The position numbers and the translations under genes were made by a program. Source: Mangrovimicrobium sediminis (GTDB lineage: Bacteria; Pseudomonadota; Gammaproteobacteria; Pseudomonadales; Halieaceae). From it: a DNA stretch of 64,000 nucleotides. Below are positions 31,807 to 43,398 of the stretch, piece by piece (the stretch's first letter is position 1; each line of letters begins with the position of its first letter). The notes beneath the pieces were generated by a model. The model saw only the letters and a program-made list of their open reading frames with translations. It was not told where the DNA came from and made no database searches. The DNA lies in assembly GCF_004745945.1 (NCBI RefSeq), contig NZ_SRLE01000017.1, positions 62,001 through 126,000 on the forward strand. Direction: 5' to 3'.

Positions 31807-33636
31807 CTAGGCGACCAGTGCGTTGGTCAGCTGGTACACCGCCACCGCGGCGACATAGGCGAGCAGGAAATAGCCGATAAACATCTTCAGCGTGAGTGAG
31901 CGCGACTGGCTCTCCTTGGCGAGAATAGCCAGGGTGGACACACACTGCAGGGAGATGGCGAAGAACACCAGCAGGGCCAGCCCCGAACCCAGCGCCAGGC
32001 CGCTGGCGTGGATGTGATCGACCAGCGGCACCATGTTCTCGTCCGCGCCCTCGATGCCGAAAATCGTGCCCAGCGTACCGACGAAAACCTCGCGCGCCGC
32101 GAACGAGGTGAAGATGGCCACCCCGTAGCGCCAGTCCAGGCCCAGGGGCCGGAACAGCGGCTCCACCCAGTGACCGACCTGGCCGAGCCACGACTCGCCG
32201 AGGTCCGCCCCGTAGTTGGGGAAATAACCCAGGATCCAGATGAGCATGGTGACCGCGAAGATCACCTTGCCGGCCTTGGTGACGAAGTGCCGTGAGCGGT
32301 TCCAGGCGTTGCGCAGCAGCGGCTTGAAACCCGGCATGCGATAGGGCGGCAGCTCCAGCACGAAGGGCAGGTCGGTGTAGCGGTCCTCGGCGGTGCGCGA
32401 GACCAGGCCGGCGATCAGCAGGCCGATGAACATGCCGAAGAAATAGATGCCGAACATTGCCAGCCCCTGCCAGCCGATAAGCCCGCCGAGGGCGGTTTCG
32501 GCCGGAATGAAAGCCGCGATCAGCAGTGTGTACACGGGCAGGCGGGCGCTGCAGGGCATCAGCGGAATCGCCATGTAAGTGAGCAGTCGCTTACGCGGGG
32601 AGTCAATCGCCCTGGCCGCGTAGATCGCGGGAATGGCACAGGCCACGCCGGACAGCATGGGAATGAAGCTCTTACCAGTCAGGCCGAACAGGCGCAGCGG
32701 CTTGTGGCAGATAAGGGCGGCGCGCGCCATGTAGCCGGAGTCTTCCAGCAGGCCGATGATAAAGGTGAGCACGAAAATCTGCGGCACGAACACCAGGAAG
32801 GCCCCCACCCCGCCGAACAGGGCGTCGGCGGTGAAATCCCGCGCCACCTGGTTGCCCAGCAGCGGCACCAGGGCGTCGGCCATCCAACCCAGGCTGCTCT
32901 CCACCGCGTCCATGACCGGCGCCGCCCAGGTGAAGATCGACTGGAACAGCAGGTACATGATGAGGAAAAACGAGATGCCGCCGGTGACCGAGTGCAGGAA
33001 GAAGCTGTCGAGCCGCGCCTGGCCGCGCACCAGCAACTCGCCGCCGGGGCCGAAACGCCGTGACAGCGCGTGCGCCTCGCCGCGCAACAGCGCATCCGGC
33101 GCGTTGGCGAACGCACCATTGGTGTCCGGCATCACCGGGTTGCGCAATGAGGCGAGCAACTCGTCCACGCCCTTGCCGGAGCGCCCGGACAGCGGCACCA
33201 CCGGTGTCTGCAGGGTCTGGGCCAAGCCGTCGACATCCAGTTCCAGGCCGTGATTGTCGAGCACGTCGATCATGTTCGCCAGCACCGTCACCGGCTTGCC
33301 GAAGCGCTGGCAGTCGCGAATCACCTGGAGGGTGAACAGCAGGCTTTTTTCCAGGCGGGTGGCATCGATCACGCACAGCACGTGGTCGACCTCCGGGTCC
33401 TGCAAGGCGCGTTCGAAATACCCCACCGCGAGTTTTTCCTCCGCGGAGATCGGTTGCAGGGAATAGGTGCCGGGGAAGTCCATGAGGGTGCGTTCGGGCA
33501 TCGCCTGGATGCGACCGGTGCCGACATCCACGGTAATCCCGGGGAAATTCGCCACCTTCTGGTTGAGACCGGTCAGGCGGTTGAACAGCATGCTCTTGCC
33601 CGAATTCGGGCTGCCGACGAGGATGACCTTAGACAT
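31807..33636 (-). CDS. feoB: Ferrous iron transporter FeoB
   Basis: I start this at ATG 33636 with GAGGTG eight bases before, giving 609 residues, shorter than the ~770 of E. coli. The N-terminal G domain has GSPNSGKSMLFN (8-19), FPGITVD and DFPGTYSL. The membrane part has two Gate-type segments, with SGVACAIPAIYAAR and PLMPCSARLPVYTLL holding the conserved Cys residues. It imports Fe2+ through the inner membrane. FeoA lies upstream by 71 bases; no FeoC is seen. Confidence 0.96.
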   Translation of the reverse strand: MSKVILVGSPNSGKSMLFNRLTGLNQKVANFPGITVDVGTGRIQAMPERTLMDFPGTYSLQPISAEEKLAVGYFERALQDPEVDHVLCVIDATRLEKSLLFTLQVIRDCQRFGKPVTVLANMIDVLDNHGLELDVDGLAQTLQTPVVPLSGRSGKGVDELLASLRNPVMPDTNGAFANAPDALLRGEAHALSRRFGPGGELLVRGQARLDSFFLHSVTGGISFFLIMYLLFQSIFTWAAPVMDAVESSLGWMADALVPLLGNQVARDFTADALFGGVGAFLVFVPQIFVLTFIIGLLEDSGYMARAALICHKPLRLFGLTGKSFIPMLSGVACAIPAIYAARAIDSPRKRLLTYMAIPLMPCSARLPVYTLLIAAFIPAETALGGLIGWQGLAMFGIYFFGMFIGLLIAGLVSRTAEDRYTDLPFVLELPPYRMPGFKPLLRNAWNRSRHFVTKAGKVIFAVTMLIWILGYFPNYGADLGESWLGQVGHWVEPLFRPLGLDWRYGVAIFTSFAAREVFVGTLGTIFGIEGADENMVPLVDHIHASGLALGSGLALLVFFAISLQCVSTLAILAKESQSRSLTLKMFIGYFLLAYVAAVAVYQLTNALVA

Positions 33637-33707
33637 CGCGAGGCACCTCAAACATCACGCGGCTGCAACACATCAAGGGGCCCCTTGTGCACCGCGGGGT
33701 TCCGCCG

Positions 33708-33977
33708 CTATGCATCCCTGGGCTCCAGGCGCACCTGCACATACGCGGCGACATCGTCGTCCAGCGAGAACACCGTGGCGCTGACCTGGTAGACCTTGGG
33801 CGCACCAAAGGCAGGCGCCTGCAGGCAGGTCACCCGCTCGCCCGGGTGAAACCCGAACTCCATCAGGCGAATGCGGTAGGCCTCGGCCAGGGTGGTGTCG
33901 TAACCGATAATTTCGCAGCGCTCACCCGCCTTGAGCGACCACAGGGTTTGCTGGGCAGTCACCTGATATCCATACAA
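33708..33977 (-). CDS. feoA: Ferrous iron transport protein FeoA
   Basis: At 89 residues this is a small SH3-like FeoA with LKAGERCEIIGYD and RLMEFGFHPGERVTCLQAPA, the conserved glycine pattern. It supports FeoB at the membrane, probably by regulating the complex. Its promoter region carries a Fur-like box 30 bases upstream, so low iron should switch on feoAB. Confidence 0.93.
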   Translation of the reverse strand: MYGYQVTAQQTLWSLKAGERCEIIGYDTTLAEAYRIRLMEFGFHPGERVTCLQAPAFGAPKVYQVSATVFSLDDDVAAYVQVRLEPRDA

Positions 33978-34007
33978 CGTGTGTGGGACAAACGCGCCAT
34001 ATTAGCA

Positions 34008-34026
34008 GTAATGAGAATGATTTGCA
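34008..34026 (-). promoter_or_regulatory. Fur box for feoAB
   Basis: The stretch around 34007-34025 matches the 19-bp Fur consensus at about 13 positions by eye (AATGAGAATGATT core). It lies 30 bases before feoA. Confidence 0.6.
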
Positions 34027-34141
34027 TAAGAAACTCAACAACCTGAACGACCTGCAAATGCGGGACTGATGCCGGACAGTGCAAACAAAAACTGCGCCTA
34101 AAAAAGTAGTCAGCATCTGGACATCCGCCCGGGCCTTAAAT

Positions 34142-34160
34142 AATAATGATTCTCATTACT
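34142..34160 (+). promoter_or_regulatory. Fur box for the 34190 gene pair
   Basis: AATAATGATTCTCATTACT matches the Fur consensus at about 14 of 19 positions and overlaps a likely -10 region, 29 bases before the next ATG. The pair is therefore probably iron-repressed. Confidence 0.72.
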
Positions 34161-34189
34161 GATAACAAGGCGCAACCGAGGATTCCGGA

Positions 34190-34630
34190 ATGAGCAAACT
34201 TCGCTTTCTCTGCCCCACCCACCGCGGCTGGCTGGACGCCAACCCCGAGGCGGCCCACGCACTGTGGCAAAGCTCGCGCCAGCGCAGCCTGGAACTGCTC
34301 GAGGAGCAGGACTTCACGGCAGCTGCACGCCACGCCGGCGCCGCCTACGAGGCCGCGGGCATTCTGCTCAGCCAGGACGCGGCACCGGCGGCTCCGGAAA
34401 TCGGCCGCTTTACCGACGCCACCGCCCTGCTCGGAGAACTGTTGCTGATCGTGGGCGAGCGCGAGGCCGCGCGCCTGGTCAACGCTGCCGCCATCAGCCG
34501 CATGGAGCAACTGCTGGTGAGCGGGGTGCACCGCCGACTGGTGCTGGCCTGTTGTGAGCGCCTGCTCGGCAGCCCGGCCGGGATCACGCCGCAGCCGCAG
34601 CCAGTGCCGGTCTCTACAAGCCTGCACTGA
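34190..34630 (+). CDS. Fur-box-linked hypothetical protein, 146 residues
   Basis: This soluble, all-helical protein begins MSKLRFLCPTHRGWLD, with a Cys and His near the start. It has TPR-like helix pairs (AARHAGAAYEAAGILLSQ; AARLVNAAAISRMEQLL) and CC at about residue 125. I do not recognise a named family. A Fur box sits just upstream and feoAB diverges from it, so it likely works under iron limitation. An apparently co-transcribed 55-residue gene follows 17 bases later. Confidence 0.75.
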   Translation: MSKLRFLCPTHRGWLDANPEAAHALWQSSRQRSLELLEEQDFTAAARHAGAAYEAAGILLSQDAAPAAPEIGRFTDATALLGELLLIVGEREAARLVNAAAISRMEQLLVSGVHRRLVLACCERLLGSPAGITPQPQPVPVSTSLH

Positions 34631-34647
34631 ATCACGGACCTCCCACG

Positions 34648-34815
34648 GTGGAAGACAAGCCGGTGACGACGGAACGGGTGCAGGTGGAGTTGCCACTGGA
34701 AGTGCTGCAGCGCCTGCTGCGCGAGCGCAACCTGGTCGCCAGCGAGTTTCGCTGCCTGAACAACCGCTCCAGCCGCGCCGGCTGGCGTGCATTGAAGGAG
34801 AGCCTCCTCGGCTGA
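34648..34815 (+). CDS. Small basic protein, 55 residues
   Basis: A GTG start at 34648 and TGA at 34813 give 55 residues. The centre reads LLRERNLVASEFRCLNNRSS followed by RAGWRALKESLLG: helical and strongly basic. It follows the Fur-box-linked gene by 17 bases and ends just before a new promoter, so the two form one short unit. The regular pattern of hydrophobic and charged residues argues for a real protein. Function unknown. Confidence 0.65.
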   Translation: MEDKPVTTERVQVELPLEVLQRLLRERNLVASEFRCLNNRSSRAGWRALKESLLG

Positions 34816-34840
34816 AGTGCTATCTGTCGGGGCCTTGCCG

Positions 34841-34884
34841 TTGACAATCTCCGTTAGAATTCTATTCTAGAATATAATTCTAAC
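34841..34884 (+). promoter_or_regulatory. Promoter and 32-bp palindromic operator of the acyl-CoA dehydrogenase gene
   Basis: TTGACA at 34841-34846 is followed 16 bases later by TATTCT. A 32-base palindrome at 34853-34884, with TTAGAATT/AATTCTAA ends and a TTCTAGAA centre, covers the -10 and start; 15 of its 16 base pairs match. The TetR gene two genes on is the natural candidate ligand. Confidence 0.82.
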
Positions 34885-34895
34885 AGGAGAGTGCC

Positions 34896-36035
34896 ATGGA
34901 CTTTCGCGACACCGAACAACAGGCCGAACTGCGCCAAAGCATCCGGGCCTTTTGCGCCACCCACTGCGATAGCGAATCCGAAGCGGCCCGCGAACAGTCT
35001 GAGCAGTACCCAGCCGACCTGCACCGCGCGCTGGCCGCGGCGGGACTGCTGGGCCTGGGCCTGCCGCGCGACTACGGTGGCGGCGGCCTGGACCTGCTGG
35101 CCCAGTGCATCGCCTTCGAAGAACTGTCGCGGCACAGCGGCGCCGCAGCCAACATCCTGTTCATCAACGGCGTCTGCGGCGCCCTGGTCGCCGCCGGTGG
35201 CAGCCCAGCCCAGCGCGAGGCGCTACTGGGGCCACTGTGCGCCGGGGAACTGCGCTTTGCCTTTGCCCTGACCGAGTCCGAGGCGGGGTCCGACCTGGCC
35301 GGACTGAGCCTGACTGCACAGCCCCGGGGCGAGGACTATGTGCTCAGCGGCAGCAAGCTCTACACCACCGGCGCCGCCGATGCGCATTTCCTGCTCACCG
35401 CCGCGCGCAGCGACGCCAAGGCCGGACCACGCCAGGGAATCAGCCTGTTCCTGGTCCCCGCCGACAGCGCCGGTCTTGAAATCACCGCACTGCCCAAGCT
35501 CGCCGGCAACGAGATCGCCTCCTGTCGGGTGGCGTACCGGGACGTGCAGGTGTCGTCCGACGCCCGTCTGGGCGAGGCCAACGGCGCGTGGTCATGGCTG
35601 ATGCTGGGCGGTGCGCTGGAGCGCCTGAGCGTGGCCGCCTCCTGCCTCGGGCTGTCGCGGGCGATCCTCGACGCGGTGCTGGCCCACGCCGCCGAACGCG
35701 AGCAGTTCGGCCAGCCGATCGGTCGCTTCCAGGCGGTCCAGCACCGCATCGCCGACATGTCGGTGCGCATCGAGGCGATGCAATGGCTGGTCTACGCCGC
35801 GGCACAGGCGGCCGACCTCGGCGCCGCGGCGCAGCGACAGATCTGCTCGGCCAAACTGTTCGCGGCAGAAAACGCCCAGCAGATCGCCCAGGACGGCATG
35901 CGCCTGCTCGGCGGCCGCGCCTATTTCAGCGACAACCCGATGCAGCGGCGGCTGCGCGAGGCCCTGCTCGCCCTCTACGCGGGGGGCACCATGGAGATTC
36001 AGCGCAACCTGATTGCGCGCAGCCTGGGTTTGTAG
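34896..36035 (+). CDS. Acyl-CoA dehydrogenase
   Basis: This 379-residue flavoenzyme has the usual N-terminal helical, middle beta and C-terminal helical domains. FALTESEAGSDLAGLS (about 124-139) binds flavin and substrate; the end reads YAGGTMEIQRNLIARSLGL. The Glu that is catalytic in short/medium-chain enzymes is replaced by Gly in AGGT, as in many bacterial subfamilies that use another Glu or act in hetero-complexes. AGGAGA lies before the ATG. The substrate is unknown. Probably controlled by the downstream TetR regulator. Confidence 0.92.
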   Translation: MDFRDTEQQAELRQSIRAFCATHCDSESEAAREQSEQYPADLHRALAAAGLLGLGLPRDYGGGGLDLLAQCIAFEELSRHSGAAANILFINGVCGALVAAGGSPAQREALLGPLCAGELRFAFALTESEAGSDLAGLSLTAQPRGEDYVLSGSKLYTTGAADAHFLLTAARSDAKAGPRQGISLFLVPADSAGLEITALPKLAGNEIASCRVAYRDVQVSSDARLGEANGAWSWLMLGGALERLSVAASCLGLSRAILDAVLAHAAEREQFGQPIGRFQAVQHRIADMSVRIEAMQWLVYAAAQAADLGAAAQRQICSAKLFAAENAQQIAQDGMRLLGGRAYFSDNPMQRRLREALLALYAGGTMEIQRNLIARSLGL

Positions 36036-36043
36036 TGCCACCC

Positions 36044-36099
36044 ATTCAAGGCCAACGATGCAAGGTCATCCATGCAAGAGCATCCATGCAAGGGTATCC
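36044..36099. repeat. 14-bp tandem repeat, three clear units plus one degenerate
   Basis: ATGCAAGGTCATCC and two close variants run head-to-tail at 36058-36099; a weaker unit precedes at 36044-36057. They lie just after the acyl-CoA dehydrogenase stop. Confidence 0.75.
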
Positions 36100-36191
36100 A
36101 TCTCGAAATGTAACGGCGCCGCGGTCACAGGCAATTGTCCCAATCGCACGGGCCGCTAAACTAGGGCCTGGACCGTGAAGAGCCCACCCCC

Positions 36192-36815
36192 ATGAGCGAG
36201 ACCCCGGCGGTGTACACCGCCAGCCGCAGCAGCGCGAATCGACAGCACGCCATCCTCATGGCGGCTCTGGCGTGTTTCAACGAACGCGGCATCGAGGGCG
36301 CGGCGATCGGCGAGATCGGCCGCCGCGCCGGGGCCAGCGTGGGCAGCATGTACCACCACTTCGGCAGCAAGGAGGGCATCGCCCTGGCGCTGCTCGCAGA
36401 GGGCCTGCACAGCAGCACGCGGTTGCTGGAGGAAAAACTGGCCACCGCACAGAGCGCGCGTGAGGGCGTGACAGCCTGCGTGATCGCCATACTCGAATGG
36501 GTGCGCGACAACCCCGAATGGGCGCGTTTCATCTACACCGTGACCAGCACCCGCCTGTGGCAGGGCGACCACCCGGAACTGCATGCGGTCAACGCGCGCA
36601 ATGCCGAATTGATGGCGACGTATTTCGGCCCCTACCTGGCCTGCGGCGAGTTGCGCGCACTGCCCACCCAGTGCCTGCCCTCGCTGGTGCTGGGGCCGGC
36701 CCACGACTATGCGCGCCGCTGGCTCAACGGCCAGGTCGAGGGAGATATCGAGGCTCATGCGGAGGTATTCGCCGAGGCCGCCTGGCGCGTGGTCAGCAAC
36801 GTCGACCAGACGTAG
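36192..36815 (+). CDS. TetR/AcrR family transcriptional regulator
   Basis: At 207 residues this has a typical N-terminal TetR helix-turn-helix (about 15-60): GAAIGEIGRRAGASVGSMYH followed by HFGSKEGIALALL. The C-terminal ligand domain is unassigned, with RWLNGQVEGDIEAHAEVFAE near the end. It follows the acyl-CoA dehydrogenase by about 156 bases on the same strand. The palindrome at 34853 has the size expected for TetR dimers, so an acyl-CoA-type ligand is plausible but inferred. Confidence 0.93.
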   Translation: MSETPAVYTASRSSANRQHAILMAALACFNERGIEGAAIGEIGRRAGASVGSMYHHFGSKEGIALALLAEGLHSSTRLLEEKLATAQSAREGVTACVIAILEWVRDNPEWARFIYTVTSTRLWQGDHPELHAVNARNAELMATYFGPYLACGELRALPTQCLPSLVLGPAHDYARRWLNGQVEGDIEAHAEVFAEAAWRVVSNVDQT

Positions 36816-37122
36816 GGCTGGCTGTTGCGGCTGTCGTTAACCCGCGGAGCGACCCAGCACAAGGCGTGCGGCGAGACACAGTCCCGATGCTCGCTTCCGC
36901 ACAGCGGCTCCTTAGTCGCGGACCACTCGAACGCCGACCTGTTGGCGCGCTGGCAATACAGGTGACGATTGCGCCAAACCTGCTACGTTTATTGACCAGT
37001 GTGGCTCCGGTTTGGGAGCTACCCGCATGCCACTGAATCGGTTTGACCCGACAAGCGAGCCGGGCTCGAGCAAGTGATAAGAACAAGACAGGCACAGCCA
37101 TTCGCAAAGGAGTACGAAGGCC
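36816..37122. other. Intergenic region before the porin gene
   Basis: These 307 bases hold no gene, RNA or repeat I can support. The porin promoter and a probable leader of unknown length must lie here. Confidence 0.4.
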
Positions 37123-38568
37123 ATGACCAACCACAAACGTGTGGTGATACCCATCGCGCTTGCCGCCTCTGCCCTCACCGCTCCGGCCTTCGCCCAATCT
37201 GACGCCGAGCGCATTCGCCTGCTGGAGCAGCAACTGCAGCACCAGGCCCAGATCATGCAAGAGCAGCAGCGCGCACTGGAGGCCATGCAGGACGAACTGG
37301 AGCGACTCAAGGCCGGGCAAAGCCCCGCTCTTGTAACGAGCCCGCCTCCTGCGACTGGTTCAGGCACATCCACTACCACAGTCCCCATCGAGGACCTGCA
37401 CCAGCCAATAGCCGTGGCCATGCCCCCCGAGGAGACCGGCGACGAGCCGCTGGGTTTCGAGATCTACGGCTTCGTGATGGCCGATGCCATTTACGATTTC
37501 AAGCGGGTGGACCCGGACTGGAACGACACCCTGCGCGTCACCACTATCCCCACCGCCGATGGCCAGTACGGCGCAGACGGCGAGTTCGTGTTTTCCGTAC
37601 GCCAGTCCCGCCTGGGCCTGAAGGGCGACTGGGATACTGACGCGGGCAAGGTCGGTTTTATCCTGGAAGCGGAGCTGTTCGGTACTGGCGGCGACGCCGG
37701 GCAGACCACGCCGCGACTGCGCCACGCCTGGGCCACCTGGAAGAACTTCGGCATGGGCCAGTACTGGTCGAACTTCATGGACATCGACGTGTTCCCCAAT
37801 ACCATCGACTACTGGGGCCCCACCGGCATGGTGTTCTACCGCAACCAGCAGATGCGCTACACCTGGCCCATGGGTGAGGACGAGTTCGCCATCTCCCTGG
37901 AAGACCCGGGCACCGCTCTCACGGTCGGCCGCTTCCGGGACGAGTGCTCCAACGAGGTCGGGGAAAGCTGCGAGTCCACCCTGGGCGAGGAATACCGGGC
38001 CAAAAACGAGTTGCCCGACCTCGCACTGCGCTACCGCAACAATACCGACTGGGGCCACTGGCAACTGGCGGGTATGGCCCGCCAGCTTGGCTACGAGCGC
38101 AGGGACACCGGTTTCACGGACGAGGAATACGGCTGGGGCATCAACGCCAGCAGCGTGATCAGGGTGACCGAGCTGGACCGCCTCAAACTGCAGGTAGTGT
38201 ATGGCGAGGGTATCGGCAACTACCTGAACGACGGCGGCCTGGACCTGGCGCCGCGCAATGCGGAACGTACCGGCAACACGGCGGAAACCGTGCCGCTGCT
38301 CGGCATCGTCGCCTATTACGATCACTACTGGAACGAGCGCTGGTCAACCTCCATCGGCTGGAGCGGGGTCGAACTCGACACCACCGCCGGCCAGGCGGGC
38401 ACGGAGTTCGAGAAGGGCCAGATCGCCCAGGTCAACCTGCTGCACTACCCCACCGACGGCGTGCTGATCGGCGGCGAGTTGATCTGGGGTGAACGGGAGG
38501 ATATCAACGGTGCCGACGGCGACGACCTGCGCGTGCAGATGTCGCTGAAGGTCAATTTCCCGCGCTGA
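37123..38568 (+). CDS. DcaP-like outer-membrane porin
   Basis: The 481-residue protein has a signal peptide (1-25, ending AFAQ) and a Gln/Glu-rich coiled coil (about 27-68) made for trimer formation. A Pro/Thr linker and a barrel follow, beginning GFEIYGFVMADAIYDFKR. Aromatic-ended strands such as WSTSIGWSGVEL and the terminal LRVQMSLKVNFPR fit a 16-stranded porin, with the C-terminal residues RVQMSLKVNF typical. DcaP porins pass dicarboxylates and related acids; the substrate here is unknown. The glutaminase gene follows by 44 bases. Confidence 0.75.
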   Translation: MTNHKRVVIPIALAASALTAPAFAQSDAERIRLLEQQLQHQAQIMQEQQRALEAMQDELERLKAGQSPALVTSPPPATGSGTSTTTVPIEDLHQPIAVAMPPEETGDEPLGFEIYGFVMADAIYDFKRVDPDWNDTLRVTTIPTADGQYGADGEFVFSVRQSRLGLKGDWDTDAGKVGFILEAELFGTGGDAGQTTPRLRHAWATWKNFGMGQYWSNFMDIDVFPNTIDYWGPTGMVFYRNQQMRYTWPMGEDEFAISLEDPGTALTVGRFRDECSNEVGESCESTLGEEYRAKNELPDLALRYRNNTDWGHWQLAGMARQLGYERRDTGFTDEEYGWGINASSVIRVTELDRLKLQVVYGEGIGNYLNDGGLDLAPRNAERTGNTAETVPLLGIVAYYDHYWNERWSTSIGWSGVELDTTAGQAGTEFEKGQIAQVNLLHYPTDGVLIGGELIWGEREDINGADGDDLRVQMSLKVNFPR

Positions 38569-38612
38569 CAAAACCTGAGAAGCCGGTTTCGAAACAAGAA
38601 GAGGATTCCAAC

Positions 38613-39671
38613 ATGCTGACCCCCAGACTGGCCGCTGGCCTGGCCACACTGACCCGGACCCTGGCTCTGGCCCTGGCGCTGTCCGTAACGCTCGCGCCAT
38701 TCAATGTACGCAGCGCAGCGGCCGCCCCGCTCACCGCCGAGGACTACCAGCGTGTGGTCGACGAGGCCTACGCCAAGTTCAAGGACGTGAAGGACGGCGC
38801 CAACGCCGACTACATTCCCATACTGGCCACCGTGCCCAGCGAGATGTTCGGCATCGCCCTTGTCACCCGCGACGGCAAGATCTACGCCGCTGGTGAACAG
38901 AAGTACGAGTTTTCGATCCAGTCCGTCTCCAAGCCCTTCACCGCCTCGCTGATCATGGCCGAACAGGGCCCCAAGGTTCTTCGCGAGAAGATCGGCGTTG
39001 AGCCCACCGGCCTGCCCTTCAATTCCAAGCTCGCCATGGAACTCTACGAATCGCGCTCGGTGAACCCGCTGGTCAACGCCGGCGCCATCGCCGCGGTCAG
39101 TCTGGTGCAGGCGGATTCCGAGCAGGCGCGCTGGAACAAGGTGCTGGGCAATATCGAGGCTTACGCGGGGCGCAAACTGCAAGTGCTGGAGGAAGTGTAC
39201 GATTCAGAGTACGAGACCGCCTGGTCCAACCGCGGCATCGCCAACCTCCTGTTCAACTACGGCAGGCTGTACAGCGACCCGGAGGAAGCACTGCGCGTGT
39301 ACACCCGCCAGTGCTCCATCGGCATCAACACCCGCGACCTCGGCATCATGGGCGCCACACTCGCCAACGAGGGGGTCAACCCGTTCACCGGCAAGCGGGT
39401 GCTGGATGCGGAGGACGTGCCGGAACTGCTGGCGATCATGGCCACCGCGGGTTTCTACGATGAATCCGGCGAGTGGATGTACCGCTCCGGCCTGCCGGCC
39501 AAGACCGGCGTGGGCGGCGGCATCGTCGCCGTAGTGCCGGGCAAGTTCGCCATCGCCACCTTCTCGCCGCCGCTCAACGAAGCCGGCAACAGTGTGCGCG
39601 GCCTGAAGGCGATCAACTACATTTCCGGGGAACTGGGTGTCGGCCTGTTCGGCCCCAACCGCAGTGAATAG
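38613..39671 (+). CDS. glsA: Exported glutaminase A
   Basis: The first ~38 residues form a signal peptide (Leu/Ala-rich core, SAAAAPL). The rest is a serine-dependent beta-lactamase-like glutaminase with QSVSKPFT (S104-x-x-K107), NPLVNAGAIAA and TGVGGGIVAVVPGKFAIA. Usual GlsA (~310 residues) is cytoplasmic, so the export signal is notable and puts hydrolysis of glutamine to glutamate in the periplasm. It follows the porin gene closely, suggesting uptake and use of the same substrate. A hairpin lies after the stop. Confidence 0.92.
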   Translation: MLTPRLAAGLATLTRTLALALALSVTLAPFNVRSAAAAPLTAEDYQRVVDEAYAKFKDVKDGANADYIPILATVPSEMFGIALVTRDGKIYAAGEQKYEFSIQSVSKPFTASLIMAEQGPKVLREKIGVEPTGLPFNSKLAMELYESRSVNPLVNAGAIAAVSLVQADSEQARWNKVLGNIEAYAGRKLQVLEEVYDSEYETAWSNRGIANLLFNYGRLYSDPEEALRVYTRQCSIGINTRDLGIMGATLANEGVNPFTGKRVLDAEDVPELLAIMATAGFYDESGEWMYRSGLPAKTGVGGGIVAVVPGKFAIATFSPPLNEAGNSVRGLKAINYISGELGVGLFGPNRSE

Positions 39672-39689
39672 GCGAGGGGAAACCTCGCC
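39671..39689 (+). terminator. Hairpin between glsA and greA
   Basis: GGCGAGG and CCTCGCC pair across a five-base loop at the end of glsA, overlapping its stop. There is no T-run; it could slow or stop transcription in the convergent gap. Confidence 0.45.
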
Positions 39690-39698
39690 CGCAGCGGG

Positions 39699-40171
39699 CT
39701 AGATGTGCTGGACCTGGTCGATCTCGTACTCGATATCGCCGCCCGGCGCACGCACCACGACGACGTCCCCCTCTTCCTTGCCGATCAGGGCGCGGGCGAT
39801 GGGTGAGCCGACGGAGATGAGGTTCTGCTTCACGTTCGCCTCGTCCTCGCCGACGATGCGGTAGGTCACGGTAGCGTCCGTGTCCAGGTTGATGAGATCC
39901 ACGGTGGTGCCGAAGATCACCTTGCCGGTTTTCGGAATCTGCGTGACGTCGATCACCTGGGCATTGGAGAGCTTGCTCTCGATCTCCATGATGCGGCCCT
40001 CGGCGAAGCTCTGCTGCTCGCGGGCGGCGTGGTACTCGGCGTTTTCCTTGAGGTCACCGTGCTCGCGGGCCTCGGCGATGGCGGCGCTGATACGCGGCCG
40101 CTCAACCTTCTTCAGGCGTTCCAGTTCCTGGCGAAGCGCGGCCTCGCCGGTAACGGTCATCGGTTCCTTGT

Positions 40172-40175
<4 letters not shown>
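39699..40175 (-). CDS. greA: Transcription elongation factor GreA
   Basis: The 158-residue protein has the N-terminal coiled coil ([20 protein letters not shown]) with the DLKENAEY acidic tip and the FKBP-like C-terminal domain ([19 protein letters not shown]). It rescues backtracked RNA polymerase by stimulating RNA cleavage. Its start overlaps the carB stop by four bases (ATGA). A second ATG five codons in would be closer to the E. coli start; both are possible. Confidence 0.96.
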
Positions 40176-43393
<3,218 letters not shown>

Positions 43394-43398
43394 AGCTC

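Noticed and set aside
36793-37320. Minus-strand open frame in the gap before the porin
   Set aside because: It overlaps the porin start and the TetR end, and has no conserved features.
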